Positions 1-8,567 of a stretch of 64,000 nt of DNA are shown here, in pieces. The translations under genes were made by a program, and so were the position numbers. Positions within the stretch are counted from its first letter, which is position 1. The number at the start of each line of letters is the position of its first letter. The notes beneath the pieces were generated by a model. The model saw only the letters and a list, made by a program, of their open reading frames with translations. It did not search any database and was not told the origin of the DNA. Origin of the DNA: a virus; the IMG/VR virus record IMGVR_UViG_3300027985_000700, positions 1 to 64,000 of that record; one strand, 5' to 3'.

Positions 1-4
1 ACAC

Positions 5-33
5 TTGTTTTTCGTACATATTAATGGTATAAT
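5..33 (+). promoter_or_regulatory. Sigma-A-type promoter
   Basis: TTGTTT at 5-10 and TATAAT at 28-33 are separated by 17 bp, with GG just before the -10 box. It is followed by an AGGAGG-type ribosome-binding site and the gene at 60. The same layout recurs throughout the window. Confidence 0.75.
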
Positions 34-59
34 GTATTTAATAAAGGAGGGATTTAAAC

Positions 60-350
60 ATGGGAGAAAAAAATGTATGTGATATTATACTAGAATCACA
101 AAAAGTATTTAATAGTACTATAAATGATTTAATGTCATTACCACAAAGTGTTAAACGTGACACTGTTATTGGTTACACTCATTTTGTATGTGGTGCAATA
201 TTAATGGCAAATGAACGTAACTTACTTGGTGGTAGTACACGTGTTGTTGATGAGGATGACCCATATACTAGATATAATTACAACGAAGATGAAGAACCTT
301 ATTATGACGATGATGACGACACTTGTTTTTACAGCGGAGACGAAGATTAA
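60..350 (+). CDS. Hypothetical acidic protein
   Basis: 96-residue protein of unknown family. The start follows a strong AAAGGAGGG site 8 bases upstream. The first half looks like a small helical domain. The C-terminal third is extremely acidic (runs of Asp/Glu with Tyr), as in some DNA-mimic or early phage proteins, but no family is recognised and this is not a functional call. It is the first gene after the promoter at 5-33 and probably forms an operon with the SPFH gene downstream. Confidence 0.7.
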   Translation: MGEKNVCDIILESQKVFNSTINDLMSLPQSVKRDTVIGYTHFVCGAILMANERNLLGGSTRVVDEDDPYTRYNYNEDEEPYYDDDDDTCFYSGDED

Positions 351-370
351 TAGTTTTGGAGGGAAATAAA

Positions 371-1174
371 ATGGATAACTATGAAATTACAGGCAAAGAC
401 GTGTTAAAGATTACAGGAATTATATTAGGTATTGTTATATTCTTTATATTCCTATTTGGAAGTTTTAGAAGTATTAATGCTGGTGAAGTTGGCGTTAAGA
501 CAAGATTTGGTAAAGTTATAGGAACACAGTTAAATGAAGGTTTAAACTTTAAATTACCCATTGTAGAAAAGATTACTAAGATAAATGTTAAAGTTAATAA
601 ATATGAAATTACAGGTTCAGGAGCAAGTAAAGATTTACAGGATGTATCAATTGCAGTCGCAGTAAATTATAATGTTAATGCAGATAAAGCAACTGACCTA
701 TTTAAAAATGTAGGTACTAATTATGAAGTAACTATTATTGCACCTGCAGTACAAGAAGCAATTAAATCAGTTGTGTCATCTTACACTGCCGAAGAGCTTA
801 TTACTAAAAGAGCAGAAGTATCTTTAAAAATAAGTGAAGTACTTGAAAGTAAAACAGGTGACTACGGTCTAAACATTCAAACAATAAATATAACTAACTT
901 TAATTTTAGTGCTACTTACACGGCGGCTATTGAAGCAAAACAAGTTGCTGAAATGGAAGTTGCTACTGCTAAAAATAATTTAGAAAAAGCTAAAGTAGAA
1001 GCTGAAACAAAAGTTGTTGAAGCACAAGGAACTGCTGATGCTAATAAATTACTAGAAACAAGTTTAACACAGGAAATTATACAAAAAAGTTTTATTGAAA
1101 AATGGGATGGAAAGTTACCTACTGTATATGGTAGTAGCAACAGTATTCTTGATATCTCAGGATTAATTAAATAA
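371..1174 (+). CDS. SPFH/Band 7 (stomatin/prohibitin-like) membrane protein
   Basis: 267 residues from the ATG at 371, chosen because TTGGAGGG lies 8 bases upstream; the open frame begins earlier but without a ribosome site. An N-terminal transmembrane helix (about 12-30) is followed by the SPFH domain, with the typical stretch after the membrane (INAGEVGVKTRFGKV) and EGLNFKLP. A long Ala/Glu/Lys-rich coiled coil (about 190-235) is where these proteins oligomerise. SPFH proteins organise membrane microdomains and regulate proteases. Phage copies are uncommon; a role at the host membrane during infection is inference. Confidence 0.85.
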   Translation: MDNYEITGKDVLKITGIILGIVIFFIFLFGSFRSINAGEVGVKTRFGKVIGTQLNEGLNFKLPIVEKITKINVKVNKYEITGSGASKDLQDVSIAVAVNYNVNADKATDLFKNVGTNYEVTIIAPAVQEAIKSVVSSYTAEELITKRAEVSLKISEVLESKTGDYGLNIQTINITNFNFSATYTAAIEAKQVAEMEVATAKNNLEKAKVEAETKVVEAQGTADANKLLETSLTQEIIQKSFIEKWDGKLPTVYGSSNSILDISGLIK

Positions 1175-1184
1175 GGAGGACAAT

Positions 1185-1358
1185 ATGGAACAAAATGAAA
1201 ACGAAAAGATTTTAAACATTTTACATAAGGCGTATAATGAAATACAAGCTTTAGGTAAAGACTTGCTTAATGGGTCAGATGAATATAAAGTACACCACGA
1301 TATGTTAGAGACAATGCAACTATTAATTGATGCAGCAACTAACAGTCTTAATAAATAA
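1185..1358 (+). CDS. Hypothetical small protein
   Basis: 57 codons, starting 8 bases after an AAGGAGGA site. It encodes a small predicted-helical, charged protein (MEQNENEKIL start) of unknown function, between the SPFH gene and the gene at 1369. Codon use and spacing match its neighbours, so it is probably real. Confidence 0.65.
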   Translation: MEQNENEKILNILHKAYNEIQALGKDLLNGSDEYKVHHDMLETMQLLIDAATNSLNK

Positions 1359-1368
1359 GGAGGAAATT

Positions 1369-1704
1369 ATGACTATTGAACAAATAAAAAAACTATGTTC
1401 TTTACAACATAAAGACATTTGTTATAAGGTAGTATTAAGTAATATGCCTTTTGCTTACACTGATTTGGACATTGGTAAATTAGAAAAGGATATGAAATTA
1501 AGGGAAGCTGCATTAAGCAATGAAGCTGAATTAGAAAAAATGGTAGACGAAATTGGTTTTGACACAATTGAAAAAACATTTACAGATAAAGAACTAATGG
1601 CAAACACAAAGTTTACTTACGAAGACCAACGTCAAGCATCTAAAGAAGCAATAGGGGAAGAATTAACCCTAGAAGAAGTTTTTAAAAAATATAATTTACT
1701 ATAA
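1369..1704 (+). CDS. Hypothetical protein
   Basis: 111 residues from the ATG at 1369, which follows AAGGAGGA; the frame is open further upstream but overlaps the previous gene. It is a soluble, charged, helical-looking protein with two cysteines near the N-terminus. No family is recognised. It is the last gene of the first operon and is followed directly by an intrinsic terminator. Confidence 0.65.
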   Translation: MTIEQIKKLCSLQHKDICYKVVLSNMPFAYTDLDIGKLEKDMKLREAALSNEAELEKMVDEIGFDTIEKTFTDKELMANTKFTYEDQRQASKEAIGEELTLEEVFKKYNLL

Positions 1705-1731
1705 AGAAAAGGTAAAACTTTTCTTTTTTTA
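1703..1731 (+). terminator. Intrinsic terminator
   Basis: A 9-bp stem (AAAGAAAAG with CTTTTCTTT) around a 6-base loop, followed by a T run. It ends the 60-1704 operon. Confidence 0.8.
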
Positions 1732-1734
1732 ATA

Positions 1735-1763
1735 TTGTTTTATAACCCCATTTATGGTATAAT
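1735..1763 (+). promoter_or_regulatory. Sigma-A-type promoter
   Basis: TTGTTT at 1735-1740, 17-bp spacer, TATAAT at 1758-1763 preceded by GG. It drives the operon starting with the Clp-like ATPase. Confidence 0.75.
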
Positions 1764-1790
1764 TATATTAATAAAGGAGGTAGGTTATAG

Positions 1791-1856
1791 GTGGTAAAAA
1801 TAACCACAAAAGATAATTTAAAACTAATATTAAAAGGAGAGAAAGATGAAAAATAA
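1791..1856 (+). CDS. Possible 21-residue leader peptide
   Basis: GTG start 11 bases after AAAGGAGG, Lys-rich 21-residue frame that overlaps the start of the Clp-like gene (1846) in another phase. It could couple translation of that gene. Only the strong ribosome site supports it; it may simply be a long leader. Confidence 0.3.
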   Translation: MVKITTKDNLKLILKGEKDEK

Positions 1857-3042
1857 AGAATTAGAAGAATTACTTACAAAAGTTAAACAGTATGCTAAGG
1901 ACAGGGGAGACCTTGTTGCTTCAACACCTCATGTATTTGCTGTAATATTAAAAGAAAATAAAAAGTATTGTAATATGTTGGATATAGACTTTAGTGAATA
2001 TGAAACTATATTTAAGCTTGAATATCCAGTAACTGACGTTAATACTAAGAATGCAGTTGTAATTGATGATACATTACAAACTTATATAGAACTTAGTACC
2101 ACAGTAGCTGATTTACTTTATACCTTAATGACAGAACGTAATGATGGTATGGATTTACTATTATGTATAACATCTTCAAATCGTTGTATTAGGTTAACTG
2201 ACTCATTGTCAAAACAACAATCAACATTAAGAAATATGCCAAAATATTTAACTAACTTGAATACAAAAAAATATGTTACTAATCCAGCTATTGGAAGAGA
2301 AGTACTTTTGGAGGAAATTGAAAAAACATTACTTAAAATGAATAAACCAAATGTGTTATTAGTTGGTGAAGCAGGTGTAGGTAAAACTGCAGTTGTTGAA
2401 GGACTTGTGTATAGAATACAAAATGGAGAGGTTAGTAATAGGTTAAAAGATGCAATAGTGTTTGGTGTAGCAACTTCTACATTAGTAGCAGGAACTAAAT
2501 ACCGTGGTGAGTTCGAAGAAAGAGTGGATAATTTATGTAAATTCTTGTCAACAGTACCTAATTCAATTTTATTTGTAGACGAAATGCACACAACATTAAA
2601 TGCTGGTAAATCAGACGGTGCAATTGATATGGCTAATATACTTAAACCATATTTAGCTAGAGGTGAAATAAGAATGATAGGGGCTACTACTTTAACTGAA
2701 TCAGAAATAATTAAAAGTGACAGTGCTTATACTAGACGTTTTACAACTATGTTAGTAAAAGAACCACTACAACAAACAAGCTTGAAAATACTTGTACAAA
2801 GTTTACCTAAGTTTGAAAAATTCTTTGGGATTAAAATAGACGAGAACTTAATGCCTTACTTGGTAAAAGAAAGCAACAAACTTAATGGTAAGTTTCCAGA
2901 CGTATGTATAGATTTACTTGAAAACGTATGTGCTGATACTATATGGAATGAGGACAAGGACTTTAACAAAAAGGATATTGACCGTGTAGTAGAAAGACTT
3001 CTAGAAAAACAAGATATGTTAATAAAGGCAGGTGAAAAATAA
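1846..3042 (+). CDS. Single-ring Clp/HSP100-like AAA+ ATPase
   Basis: 398 residues. An N-terminal region (1-130) resembles a Clp N-domain. One AAA+ module follows, with Walker A GEAGVGKT (174-181), pore-loop-like GTKYRGEFE (about 217-224), Walker B ILFVDEMH (241-248) and an arginine finger in YTRRF. This is the D1 module of ClpA/ClpC; the second (D2) ring with the ClpP-docking loop is absent, so the protein is about half the usual size. It may unfold or remodel substrates by itself or alter host Clp machinery. The phage also has a ClpP-like protein at 25320, but nothing shows that the two interact. AAGGAGAG precedes the ATG. Confidence 0.85.
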   Translation: MKNKELEELLTKVKQYAKDRGDLVASTPHVFAVILKENKKYCNMLDIDFSEYETIFKLEYPVTDVNTKNAVVIDDTLQTYIELSTTVADLLYTLMTERNDGMDLLLCITSSNRCIRLTDSLSKQQSTLRNMPKYLTNLNTKKYVTNPAIGREVLLEEIEKTLLKMNKPNVLLVGEAGVGKTAVVEGLVYRIQNGEVSNRLKDAIVFGVATSTLVAGTKYRGEFEERVDNLCKFLSTVPNSILFVDEMHTTLNAGKSDGAIDMANILKPYLARGEIRMIGATTLTESEIIKSDSAYTRRFTTMLVKEPLQQTSLKILVQSLPKFEKFFGIKIDENLMPYLVKESNKLNGKFPDVCIDLLENVCADTIWNEDKDFNKKDIDRVVERLLEKQDMLIKAGEK

Positions 3043-3043
3043 A

Positions 3044-3361
3044 ATGTGTAGATATTGTACTTCTAACCTTAAACGAAGAAAACCAATACAAAAAGATAAA
3101 ACTAGATATATAAGGGTTATGCCTTCTAATAATGCAATACAAACTAATATATATTGGGATAATAATGACTATGGAGCACAGTTCTATATTAAGTATTGTC
3201 CAATGTGTGGTAGACAATTAGTAGGTAAACCAAGAAGTTTTAAACTAGTAAGACCTGTTAAATACACGGACCTAGCACAAGGATTGATTATGTGTAATAT
3301 AATAGTGTATGCTATGGTAATGTATGCAATATTATTGACTATATTTTTTGGAGGTAAATAA
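3044..3361 (+). CDS. Small membrane protein with zinc-ribbon cysteines
   Basis: 105 residues from the ATG at 3044; a GTG at 3032 is possible but overlaps the previous stop. An N-terminal CRYC and a CPMCGR pair 50 residues later form a four-cysteine zinc knuckle. The C-terminal 25 residues are a single hydrophobic helix, so the metal domain is probably membrane-anchored. Function unknown. Its stop overlaps the next start by one base. Confidence 0.65.
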   Translation: MCRYCTSNLKRRKPIQKDKTRYIRVMPSNNAIQTNIYWDNNDYGAQFYIKYCPMCGRQLVGKPRSFKLVRPVKYTDLAQGLIMCNIIVYAMVMYAILLTIFFGGK

Positions 3362-4092
3362 TGGAAAATAATGAATTAGAACCAAAAGTATTTTTTGACT
3401 ATTTAAAAAGTAAAAAACAAGGTATAACTGACGAAGACTTAACTAAGTTTTATGACGGTTGTTTACAACTTGTACATAAACATGAAATAACTGGACAAAA
3501 GAAAATAATTAATAAACTTGCATTTTTAGTTAATTGTGTAGACAGGGAAAGAGAGATAGTTAAACTAGGTATTAACACATTCGTATACAAGGACGATATT
3601 GAAGAGTATATTGACAATGTATCTAAAAACACTGTTAAAATAATAGAACTAGAAAACTACCCTAGAGAAATACCTGACGAGATTGTAAGTGTTATTGAAA
3701 AAACTAAAACTATATTTGATAAAATGTATGTAGTATTTACTGACTATACGGGTAGAGTTGAAAAACAAGTAGCTAAAGAACGTAGAGATAAAGACCCTAT
3801 ACTATTTGGAACATTTCAAAAGGAACTAAAAGGTGTACAAGGTCGTAACGTACAATATATTGTTAATGATAGGTTTTACTTTTTAGGAGATTGGGAAGAC
3901 GAATATTGTGATTTAACTATGGATAAGTTTTTAAATGAAGCTGGTAAAGAAAAATTAAAAACAATAGGTACACCAACTAATCCTGATTCAATTAAAGCTG
4001 AACTTAATAGACTTGACGCTGGTTTAAATATTACTACTCCTGAACCAAAACAAACTTGGTTTAAGAACATAACAAGTGTATTTAAAAAATGA
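3361..4092 (+). CDS. Hypothetical protein
   Basis: 243 residues, mostly charged and predicted soluble, with an acidic/aromatic segment (FLGDWEDEYCD) and a Pro/Thr-rich linker before a basic C-terminus. No family is recognised. It ends in TGA and overlaps the next gene by four bases, so the cluster 3044-4735 is translationally coupled. Confidence 0.65.
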   Translation: MENNELEPKVFFDYLKSKKQGITDEDLTKFYDGCLQLVHKHEITGQKKIINKLAFLVNCVDREREIVKLGINTFVYKDDIEEYIDNVSKNTVKIIELENYPREIPDEIVSVIEKTKTIFDKMYVVFTDYTGRVEKQVAKERRDKDPILFGTFQKELKGVQGRNVQYIVNDRFYFLGDWEDEYCDLTMDKFLNEAGKEKLKTIGTPTNPDSIKAELNRLDAGLNITTPEPKQTWFKNITSVFKK

Positions 4093-4385
4093 GAACAAAT
4101 GTAGACTTAACTGAAAATAGAATGTTTACTGCCCCCTTTGGTTCAACATTTAATCTTAGGGGTGTGGTAATTCATATGGAAGAACTAAAAGATACAGGAG
4201 CTATTGCACAAGGTAGTGGGTATGAAAGACTAAGTAAAAAGTTATGTGAACAAGCTGATAGTAATGAAATATGTATTGCTTGTGGACGTCCTATACACCC
4301 TTATGAACATAATGATTTGTGTAAAAAGTGTGATGAACACATAACTGACAACTCTTTTAAAAATATAATAGGAGAAACTATATGA
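4089..4385 (+). CDS. Hypothetical zinc-ribbon protein
   Basis: 98 residues. A clear four-cysteine zinc finger lies near residues 62-81 (CIACGRP and CKKC). Start overlaps the previous stop (ATGA) and end overlaps the next start (ATGA). Function unknown. Confidence 0.6.
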   Translation: MRTNVDLTENRMFTAPFGSTFNLRGVVIHMEELKDTGAIAQGSGYERLSKKLCEQADSNEICIACGRPIHPYEHNDLCKKCDEHITDNSFKNIIGETI

Positions 4386-4735
4386 TAGTAAAATTAACTG
4401 TTAATGACAACGACTTTAGCCAATTATTAGAACAATTTATTACCTACGTTTTTAAAGGAAAAATGAGATGTGGGGATATTGAGAAAGATTATAATTTTAT
4501 AACTTTAGGATTAAGATCAGATGAAAAGGAAAATAAAAAAATCATACTTAATTATTTAAAAGAAGTTTTTCCAATTTATCTAAAAAATTATCTATATGAT
4601 GATGTAGAACATACTACAGCTTACTTATTGTCAAATTTTAAAGTATCAATAGTAAATATATTTAATGATAATTTGGATGAAAATGGTGAATGTGTTTACT
4701 ATTTTGTACACCATAATATCTTTATAACTAAATAA
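4382..4735 (+). CDS. Hypothetical protein
   Basis: 117 residues, acidic, alternating hydrophobic segments typical of a small alpha/beta domain. No motif is recognised. Last gene of the coupled cluster that begins with the Clp-like ATPase. Confidence 0.6.
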   Translation: MIVKLTVNDNDFSQLLEQFITYVFKGKMRCGDIEKDYNFITLGLRSDEKENKKIILNYLKEVFPIYLKNYLYDDVEHTTAYLLSNFKVSIVNIFNDNLDENGECVYYFVHHNIFITK

Positions 4736-4762
4736 AATAATCAGAAATGTTAGTTAAAATAC

Positions 4763-4791
4763 TTGTATTTTTCACGTATTTGTGGTATACT
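4763..4791 (+). promoter_or_regulatory. Sigma-A-type promoter
   Basis: TTGTAT at 4763-4768, 17-bp spacer ending in TGG, TATACT at 4786-4791. It serves the PcfJ-like gene and the small frame before it. Confidence 0.7.
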
Positions 4792-4835
4792 ATAAATACG
4801 GGGGTACATAAAATATATTAGGTAGGATGGTGTTT

Positions 4836-4940
4836 ATGGCAAGAATAAGAAGAATTAAAAAATACAAAACTAGATTAGGTTGGTTATTACCAGCTGCAAT
4901 CGTTTGGGGTTTTGGGGGTACAAAAAAGAAATCGAGGTAG
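4836..4940 (+). CDS. Possible small cationic membrane peptide
   Basis: 34-residue frame (MARIRRIKKY start): a strongly basic N-terminus, a hydrophobic middle and a basic tail. It lies between the promoter at 4763 and the PcfJ-like gene, whose start is 6 bases after its stop. An AGG-type site is weak. It could be a coding leader peptide; evidence is limited. Confidence 0.35.
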   Translation: MARIRRIKKYKTRLGWLLPAAIVWGFGGTKKKSR

Positions 4941-4945
4941 GAAAA

Positions 4946-6583
4946 ATGGAATGTACTAAAAACTATATTAGGGATTATAATAAGAAAAAGGAAGAAATTA
5001 ATTTTGTTGATGTAATAAAACTAAATTCCGAGAGTATAACTAACATTGGAATTATTGAAAATAATATAAAAAATCTTCAAAAGGAAATTGTTAATCAAAA
5101 TAATTTATTAAGTGTATTTAATGAAAAAATGTATGAGAAGGATTATACTAAGTTAACTACCCCAACATATATTCATTATAATAATTCGAATTATTATAGT
5201 AACTATTATTATAATAAAGACACAGGGTTAAATGAAAATTCAGATAACATTGTACAAAATGAAGTTAATATTTATAACGTGGAAAAGAAAACTGGATTTA
5301 TAGAAATGGTTGAAGGATATTATTTTGACTTAGGTTGTGTAGTAACTAAAAAATATAAATATCAAATATCCGTAGATTGTTCAACTATTAAACTTACAAT
5401 GACCCACGGCGGTATTTATTCCATTTTTGAAAATAAATTCGCAAGAGTGGATATTAAAACTGGAGAGACTACTGGAGCAGATGAACTAAGGTACTACAAT
5501 GGGAATGCATTAAATATTAAATCAAAAGAATTTATTGACGAACTTTTTGGAGTTGATTACAAAGGTAACCTTACACTTAGTCAACATTTTGATTATTATA
5601 AAAGTAATAAAAGTTATGAAATAATTATTAAAACAGCTCCTAATGAAATAATGGATATATTAATAAAACATAAATATCAAAAAAGTGAACCTATACATAA
5701 ATTATTAGGTATTGAACCAAAAACATATAATAAACTAGTTGAAAATAATTTATTAAGTTTATTTATGGAGTGTAGTGACTTAGTTACCAACCAACAAGTT
5801 AAAGATATTTTAAGTAGACAATGTAATTTAAACATTACAGAAACTGAATGGTTAGATATATTACAAGAGTTTGACAACATGATTAAAGATTTTGAATTCT
5901 TTAATGTAGAGCCTGGATACAATACTTATTCATCTCGTGGTATTTTTGGATATAGAGATGGAATAGAAATAAATAATAAGTTTGTTGCAGAAACAATAGG
6001 TACTTACATAAATGATGACATACATAAATATTATGGTTTAAGAAAATTTATTGAATATGCTAAAAATTCGGTTATAGACCAAGGGTATACTAACCTTCAT
6101 TCATTTCTACACACATTGTCAGATTACCATAGAATGTGTAAAGAAATACAATACAAACCAATCACTTTTAGTAGTTACTTACAACAAACACATGATGTTA
6201 CTTCACGTAACTACCACATTGTAATTGAAGAAAAACAAGAAGAATGGTTTAATGAAAAATATCAAGATGTTAAACAATACAATGGTAATGACAAAGACGA
6301 ATATTTAATTACTTTCCCTAAGTGTAGTGGGGACTTAAAAGAAGAAGGAAGTAAATTAAATCACTGTGTAGCAAGTTATATTAAACGTGTTATAGACGGT
6401 CAATGTTTAATTATGTTTCTAAGGGATAAAAAGAATCCTAATGAAAGTTTAGTTACATTTGAAGTTAGGGATAACAATATTGTTCAAGTAAAAGGTATGC
6501 ATAATAGGAAGCCATTTGAAAACGAAATTAAGTTTTTAACTAAGTATGCAGAAGCAAAGGGTCTTGGGTTACAATTCAATTAA
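4946..6583 (+). CDS. PcfJ-like protein
   Basis: 545 residues from the ATG at 4946, which follows GAGGTAGG; an upstream GTG overlaps the small frame before it. The N-terminal part is Tyr/Asn-rich with no recognised fold. The last ~110 residues carry the PcfJ-like signature: EEGSKLNHCVASY, then an aromatic/basic strand, LVTFEVRDNNIVQ and the KGMHNRKP element. PcfJ-type domains occur on conjugative plasmids and phages; their activity is not established. It stands alone between its promoter and a weak terminator. Confidence 0.75.
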   Translation: MECTKNYIRDYNKKKEEINFVDVIKLNSESITNIGIIENNIKNLQKEIVNQNNLLSVFNEKMYEKDYTKLTTPTYIHYNNSNYYSNYYYNKDTGLNENSDNIVQNEVNIYNVEKKTGFIEMVEGYYFDLGCVVTKKYKYQISVDCSTIKLTMTHGGIYSIFENKFARVDIKTGETTGADELRYYNGNALNIKSKEFIDELFGVDYKGNLTLSQHFDYYKSNKSYEIIIKTAPNEIMDILIKHKYQKSEPIHKLLGIEPKTYNKLVENNLLSLFMECSDLVTNQQVKDILSRQCNLNITETEWLDILQEFDNMIKDFEFFNVEPGYNTYSSRGIFGYRDGIEINNKFVAETIGTYINDDIHKYYGLRKFIEYAKNSVIDQGYTNLHSFLHTLSDYHRMCKEIQYKPITFSSYLQQTHDVTSRNYHIVIEEKQEEWFNEKYQDVKQYNGNDKDEYLITFPKCSGDLKEEGSKLNHCVASYIKRVIDGQCLIMFLRDKKNPNESLVTFEVRDNNIVQVKGMHNRKPFENEIKFLTKYAEAKGLGLQFN

Positions 6584-6592
6584 CCCAACCTT

Positions 6593-6630
6593 TTCTTATA
6601 TATAGATCACATAAGAATTTTTAATTTTTG
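6593..6630 (+). terminator. Weak intrinsic terminator
   Basis: TTCTTAT pairs with ATAAGAA around an 11-base loop, followed by TTTTT and a second T run. The stem is AT-rich, so this is a tentative call. Confidence 0.4.
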
Positions 6631-6814
6631 TGGTGTAAAATTAAACGAAACATACTGGGTGGTATATTTATGTACCCCCAATACAAAAGTAGTTTAAAAG
6701 CGCTTTAAATAAGGTAAAAAAGGGGGTGTTATTATTAATTTTTATAACAATATTAAGGGTAGTAAAAACTATTTCCAAACAAAACAATACTTCAATGTTT
6801 GGTATAAGTTCGAC

Positions 6815-7357
6815 GTGCCTTACAAAGATGGTAGTGGTAAAACGTTCTTACGAATATATAAAGATGGAACTATAAAAACTAAAGAAGGAAGAGTTTTAAA
6901 ACGCCGTAGACAAAAAGATGGTAATGGTAAATATTTCATTTTTGTAAAAATAAAACACAAAGGTGTTGAATATAATTTTGAATATGACAGGGTAATTTAT
7001 AAAGCTACACATCCTGAATGGGATTACAAAAGTAAGGAACGTGTACTACATAAAGACGACAATTTATTTAATTCGAGACCAAGTAACTTATATTTAGCTC
7101 CACCATATAAGAAACCTAAGAAGTATACAGTGGAAACGAAAAAACTTATGAGGTACTTATATAGGTACACTGAATTAAGTTTACGTGAGATAGGTGAAAT
7201 GCATGGGTGTACAAAACAATTAGTTTGGAAATTTGTGCATGAGGTCGAGGATGAAATTGGAAAAGATAAACTTAATCCTGAGAACTATCATGAAAAGTTT
7301 AAAACACAGCTCAAGTTTGACAAAGTAACGGGAAAATTTATTTCTAGAAATTCATAA
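6815..7357 (+). CDS. HNH-type homing endonuclease-like protein with C-terminal helix-turn-helix
   Basis: 180 residues from the GTG at 6815. Residues about 70-92 match the HNH_3 pattern (HKDDNLFNSRPSNLYLAP: His, Asn, Asn). The last 60 residues form a helix-turn-helix (LSLREIGEMHGCTKQLV) as in intron- or phage-borne HNH enzymes. The frame stays open and protein-like upstream to an ATT at 6731, which follows AGGGGG by 6 bases. The true start may therefore be an unusual ATT codon, adding 28 residues. Mobile-element character is inference from the family. Confidence 0.65.
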   Translation: MPYKDGSGKTFLRIYKDGTIKTKEGRVLKRRRQKDGNGKYFIFVKIKHKGVEYNFEYDRVIYKATHPEWDYKSKERVLHKDDNLFNSRPSNLYLAPPYKKPKKYTVETKKLMRYLYRYTELSLREIGEMHGCTKQLVWKFVHEVEDEIGKDKLNPENYHEKFKTQLKFDKVTGKFISRNS

Positions 7358-7364
7358 TTTACTA

Positions 7365-7393
7365 TTTACAATCTGATATTAATATGTTATAAT
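7365..7393 (+). promoter_or_regulatory. Sigma-A-type promoter
   Basis: TTTACA at 7365-7370, 17-bp spacer, TATAAT at 7388-7393. It drives the RNA-ligase/ribonucleotide-reductase operon. Confidence 0.8.
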
Positions 7394-7439
7394 GTAAATA
7401 TCACTGAGGAATCAAACCGATTTTCTTAAGGAGGTATTT

Positions 7440-7586
7440 ATGGAGATATTAAAAAGTCTTTATGAACTAGAACTTCTTATTGGATTAGTATCAACTATTA
7501 TTTTTATTTTGTTATTTAATAAATTATCAGAACTTAATAAAAAGTTAATAGTTAAATCAATAAGGGTATTATTAAATAAAGAATAA
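7440..7586 (+). CDS. Small single-pass membrane protein
   Basis: 48 residues, start 7 bases after AAGGAGG. A hydrophobic helix spans about residues 11-27 (IGLVSTIIFILLF), followed by a Lys-rich tail. Function unknown; first gene of the RNA-ligase operon. Confidence 0.65.
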   Translation: MEILKSLYELELLIGLVSTIIFILLFNKLSELNKKLIVKSIRVLLNKE

Positions 7587-7621
7587 TAATATTTAACCTA
7601 TTAATAGTGAGGAGGAATAAT

Positions 7622-8566
7622 ATGAATAAATATTTAAGTTTAGTACGTTACCCAAAAGATTTAGCAATAGATGCATTAAGTAGTTTTGACGAAATTACTG
7701 TTACTGAAAAAGTAGATGGGTCTAATGCAAGTTTTAAATTGAACAAAGATGGAGAAATTAAATGCTATAGTAGAACTATGGAATTAAAAGGTGAAAACGG
7801 ATTAAATGGTTTCAAACAGTGGGTGTTAAGTAATGTTAAAAAGGAAGATTTAATTCCTAATATTATTTATTTTGGTGAGTGGTTAACAAGACACAAGGTA
7901 GTTTATCCTGAGGAATGTTATAATAAGTTTTACTTATTTGACTTATATGATGAGGTAAGAAACATTTATATAAATCCTTTTAGCGTAACTAGTGTTATTA
8001 ACTTGGTACAACAAACAGAAGGAATGAAGTTTGCTCCTTGTTTATATGCAGGAAAGAACCAACCAATTAGTTTCCTTAAAGAGTTATTAAGTGAAAGTAA
8101 ATTAAGGGAAGGTATACCTGAAGGAATAGTTATTAAGGATTACGACTATAGAAATATTCATAAAGAACTAGTAATAGTTAAGTGGCTTAATGAAGAGTTT
8201 CAAGAGTTTACACCACAAAAACAACCAAAAGTAATAAAAGAATTAACAACTGAAGAGGATATAATGAACGTTTGGTGTTTAAGCACTGTCACACAAAATA
8301 GAGTTGATAAATCAATTTTAAAATTACAGGATGACAATATACTTGAACCAAAGTTGATTATAGACCACATGAAAGACTATATTAATTTAGTAAATAAATA
8401 TGTTTATGAAGATGTAGTTAAGGAAGAATTAGAAGGATTTTTAAGTGAAAACAAAACTATTATCACTGAAGAAGAAGTTCTAAAGTGGTTAGGTAAGTTT
8501 GTAAGTTCACACGTACCAAGAATGATTAAATATTATATTGGTACATTAAACAAAGAAGGAGAATAA
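7622..8566 (+). CDS. RNA ligase, Rnl2-like
   Basis: 314 residues from the ATG at 7622 (GAGGAGG upstream). It is a nucleotidyltransferase ligase: motif I EKVDGSNA with the adenylated Lys30, an IIYFGEWL motif III region, EGIVIKDY (motif IV) and VIVKWL (motif V). Rnl2-type enzymes seal nicked RNA duplexes using ATP. The C-terminal ~110 residues are helical and may be a specificity domain. With a second ligase (8998), a kinase/HD enzyme (13932) and a CCA-adding enzyme (19542) it fits an RNA-repair role. Confidence 0.85.
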   Translation: MNKYLSLVRYPKDLAIDALSSFDEITVTEKVDGSNASFKLNKDGEIKCYSRTMELKGENGLNGFKQWVLSNVKKEDLIPNIIYFGEWLTRHKVVYPEECYNKFYLFDLYDEVRNIYINPFSVTSVINLVQQTEGMKFAPCLYAGKNQPISFLKELLSESKLREGIPEGIVIKDYDYRNIHKELVIVKWLNEEFQEFTPQKQPKVIKELTTEEDIMNVWCLSTVTQNRVDKSILKLQDDNILEPKLIIDHMKDYINLVNKYVYEDVVKEELEGFLSENKTIITEEEVLKWLGKFVSSHVPRMIKYYIGTLNKEGE

Positions 8567-8567
8567 T

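Noticed and set aside
323-371. Longer start of the SPFH gene at 323
   Set aside because: It would add an Arg-rich segment inside the previous gene and has no ribosome site; the ATG at 371 has one.
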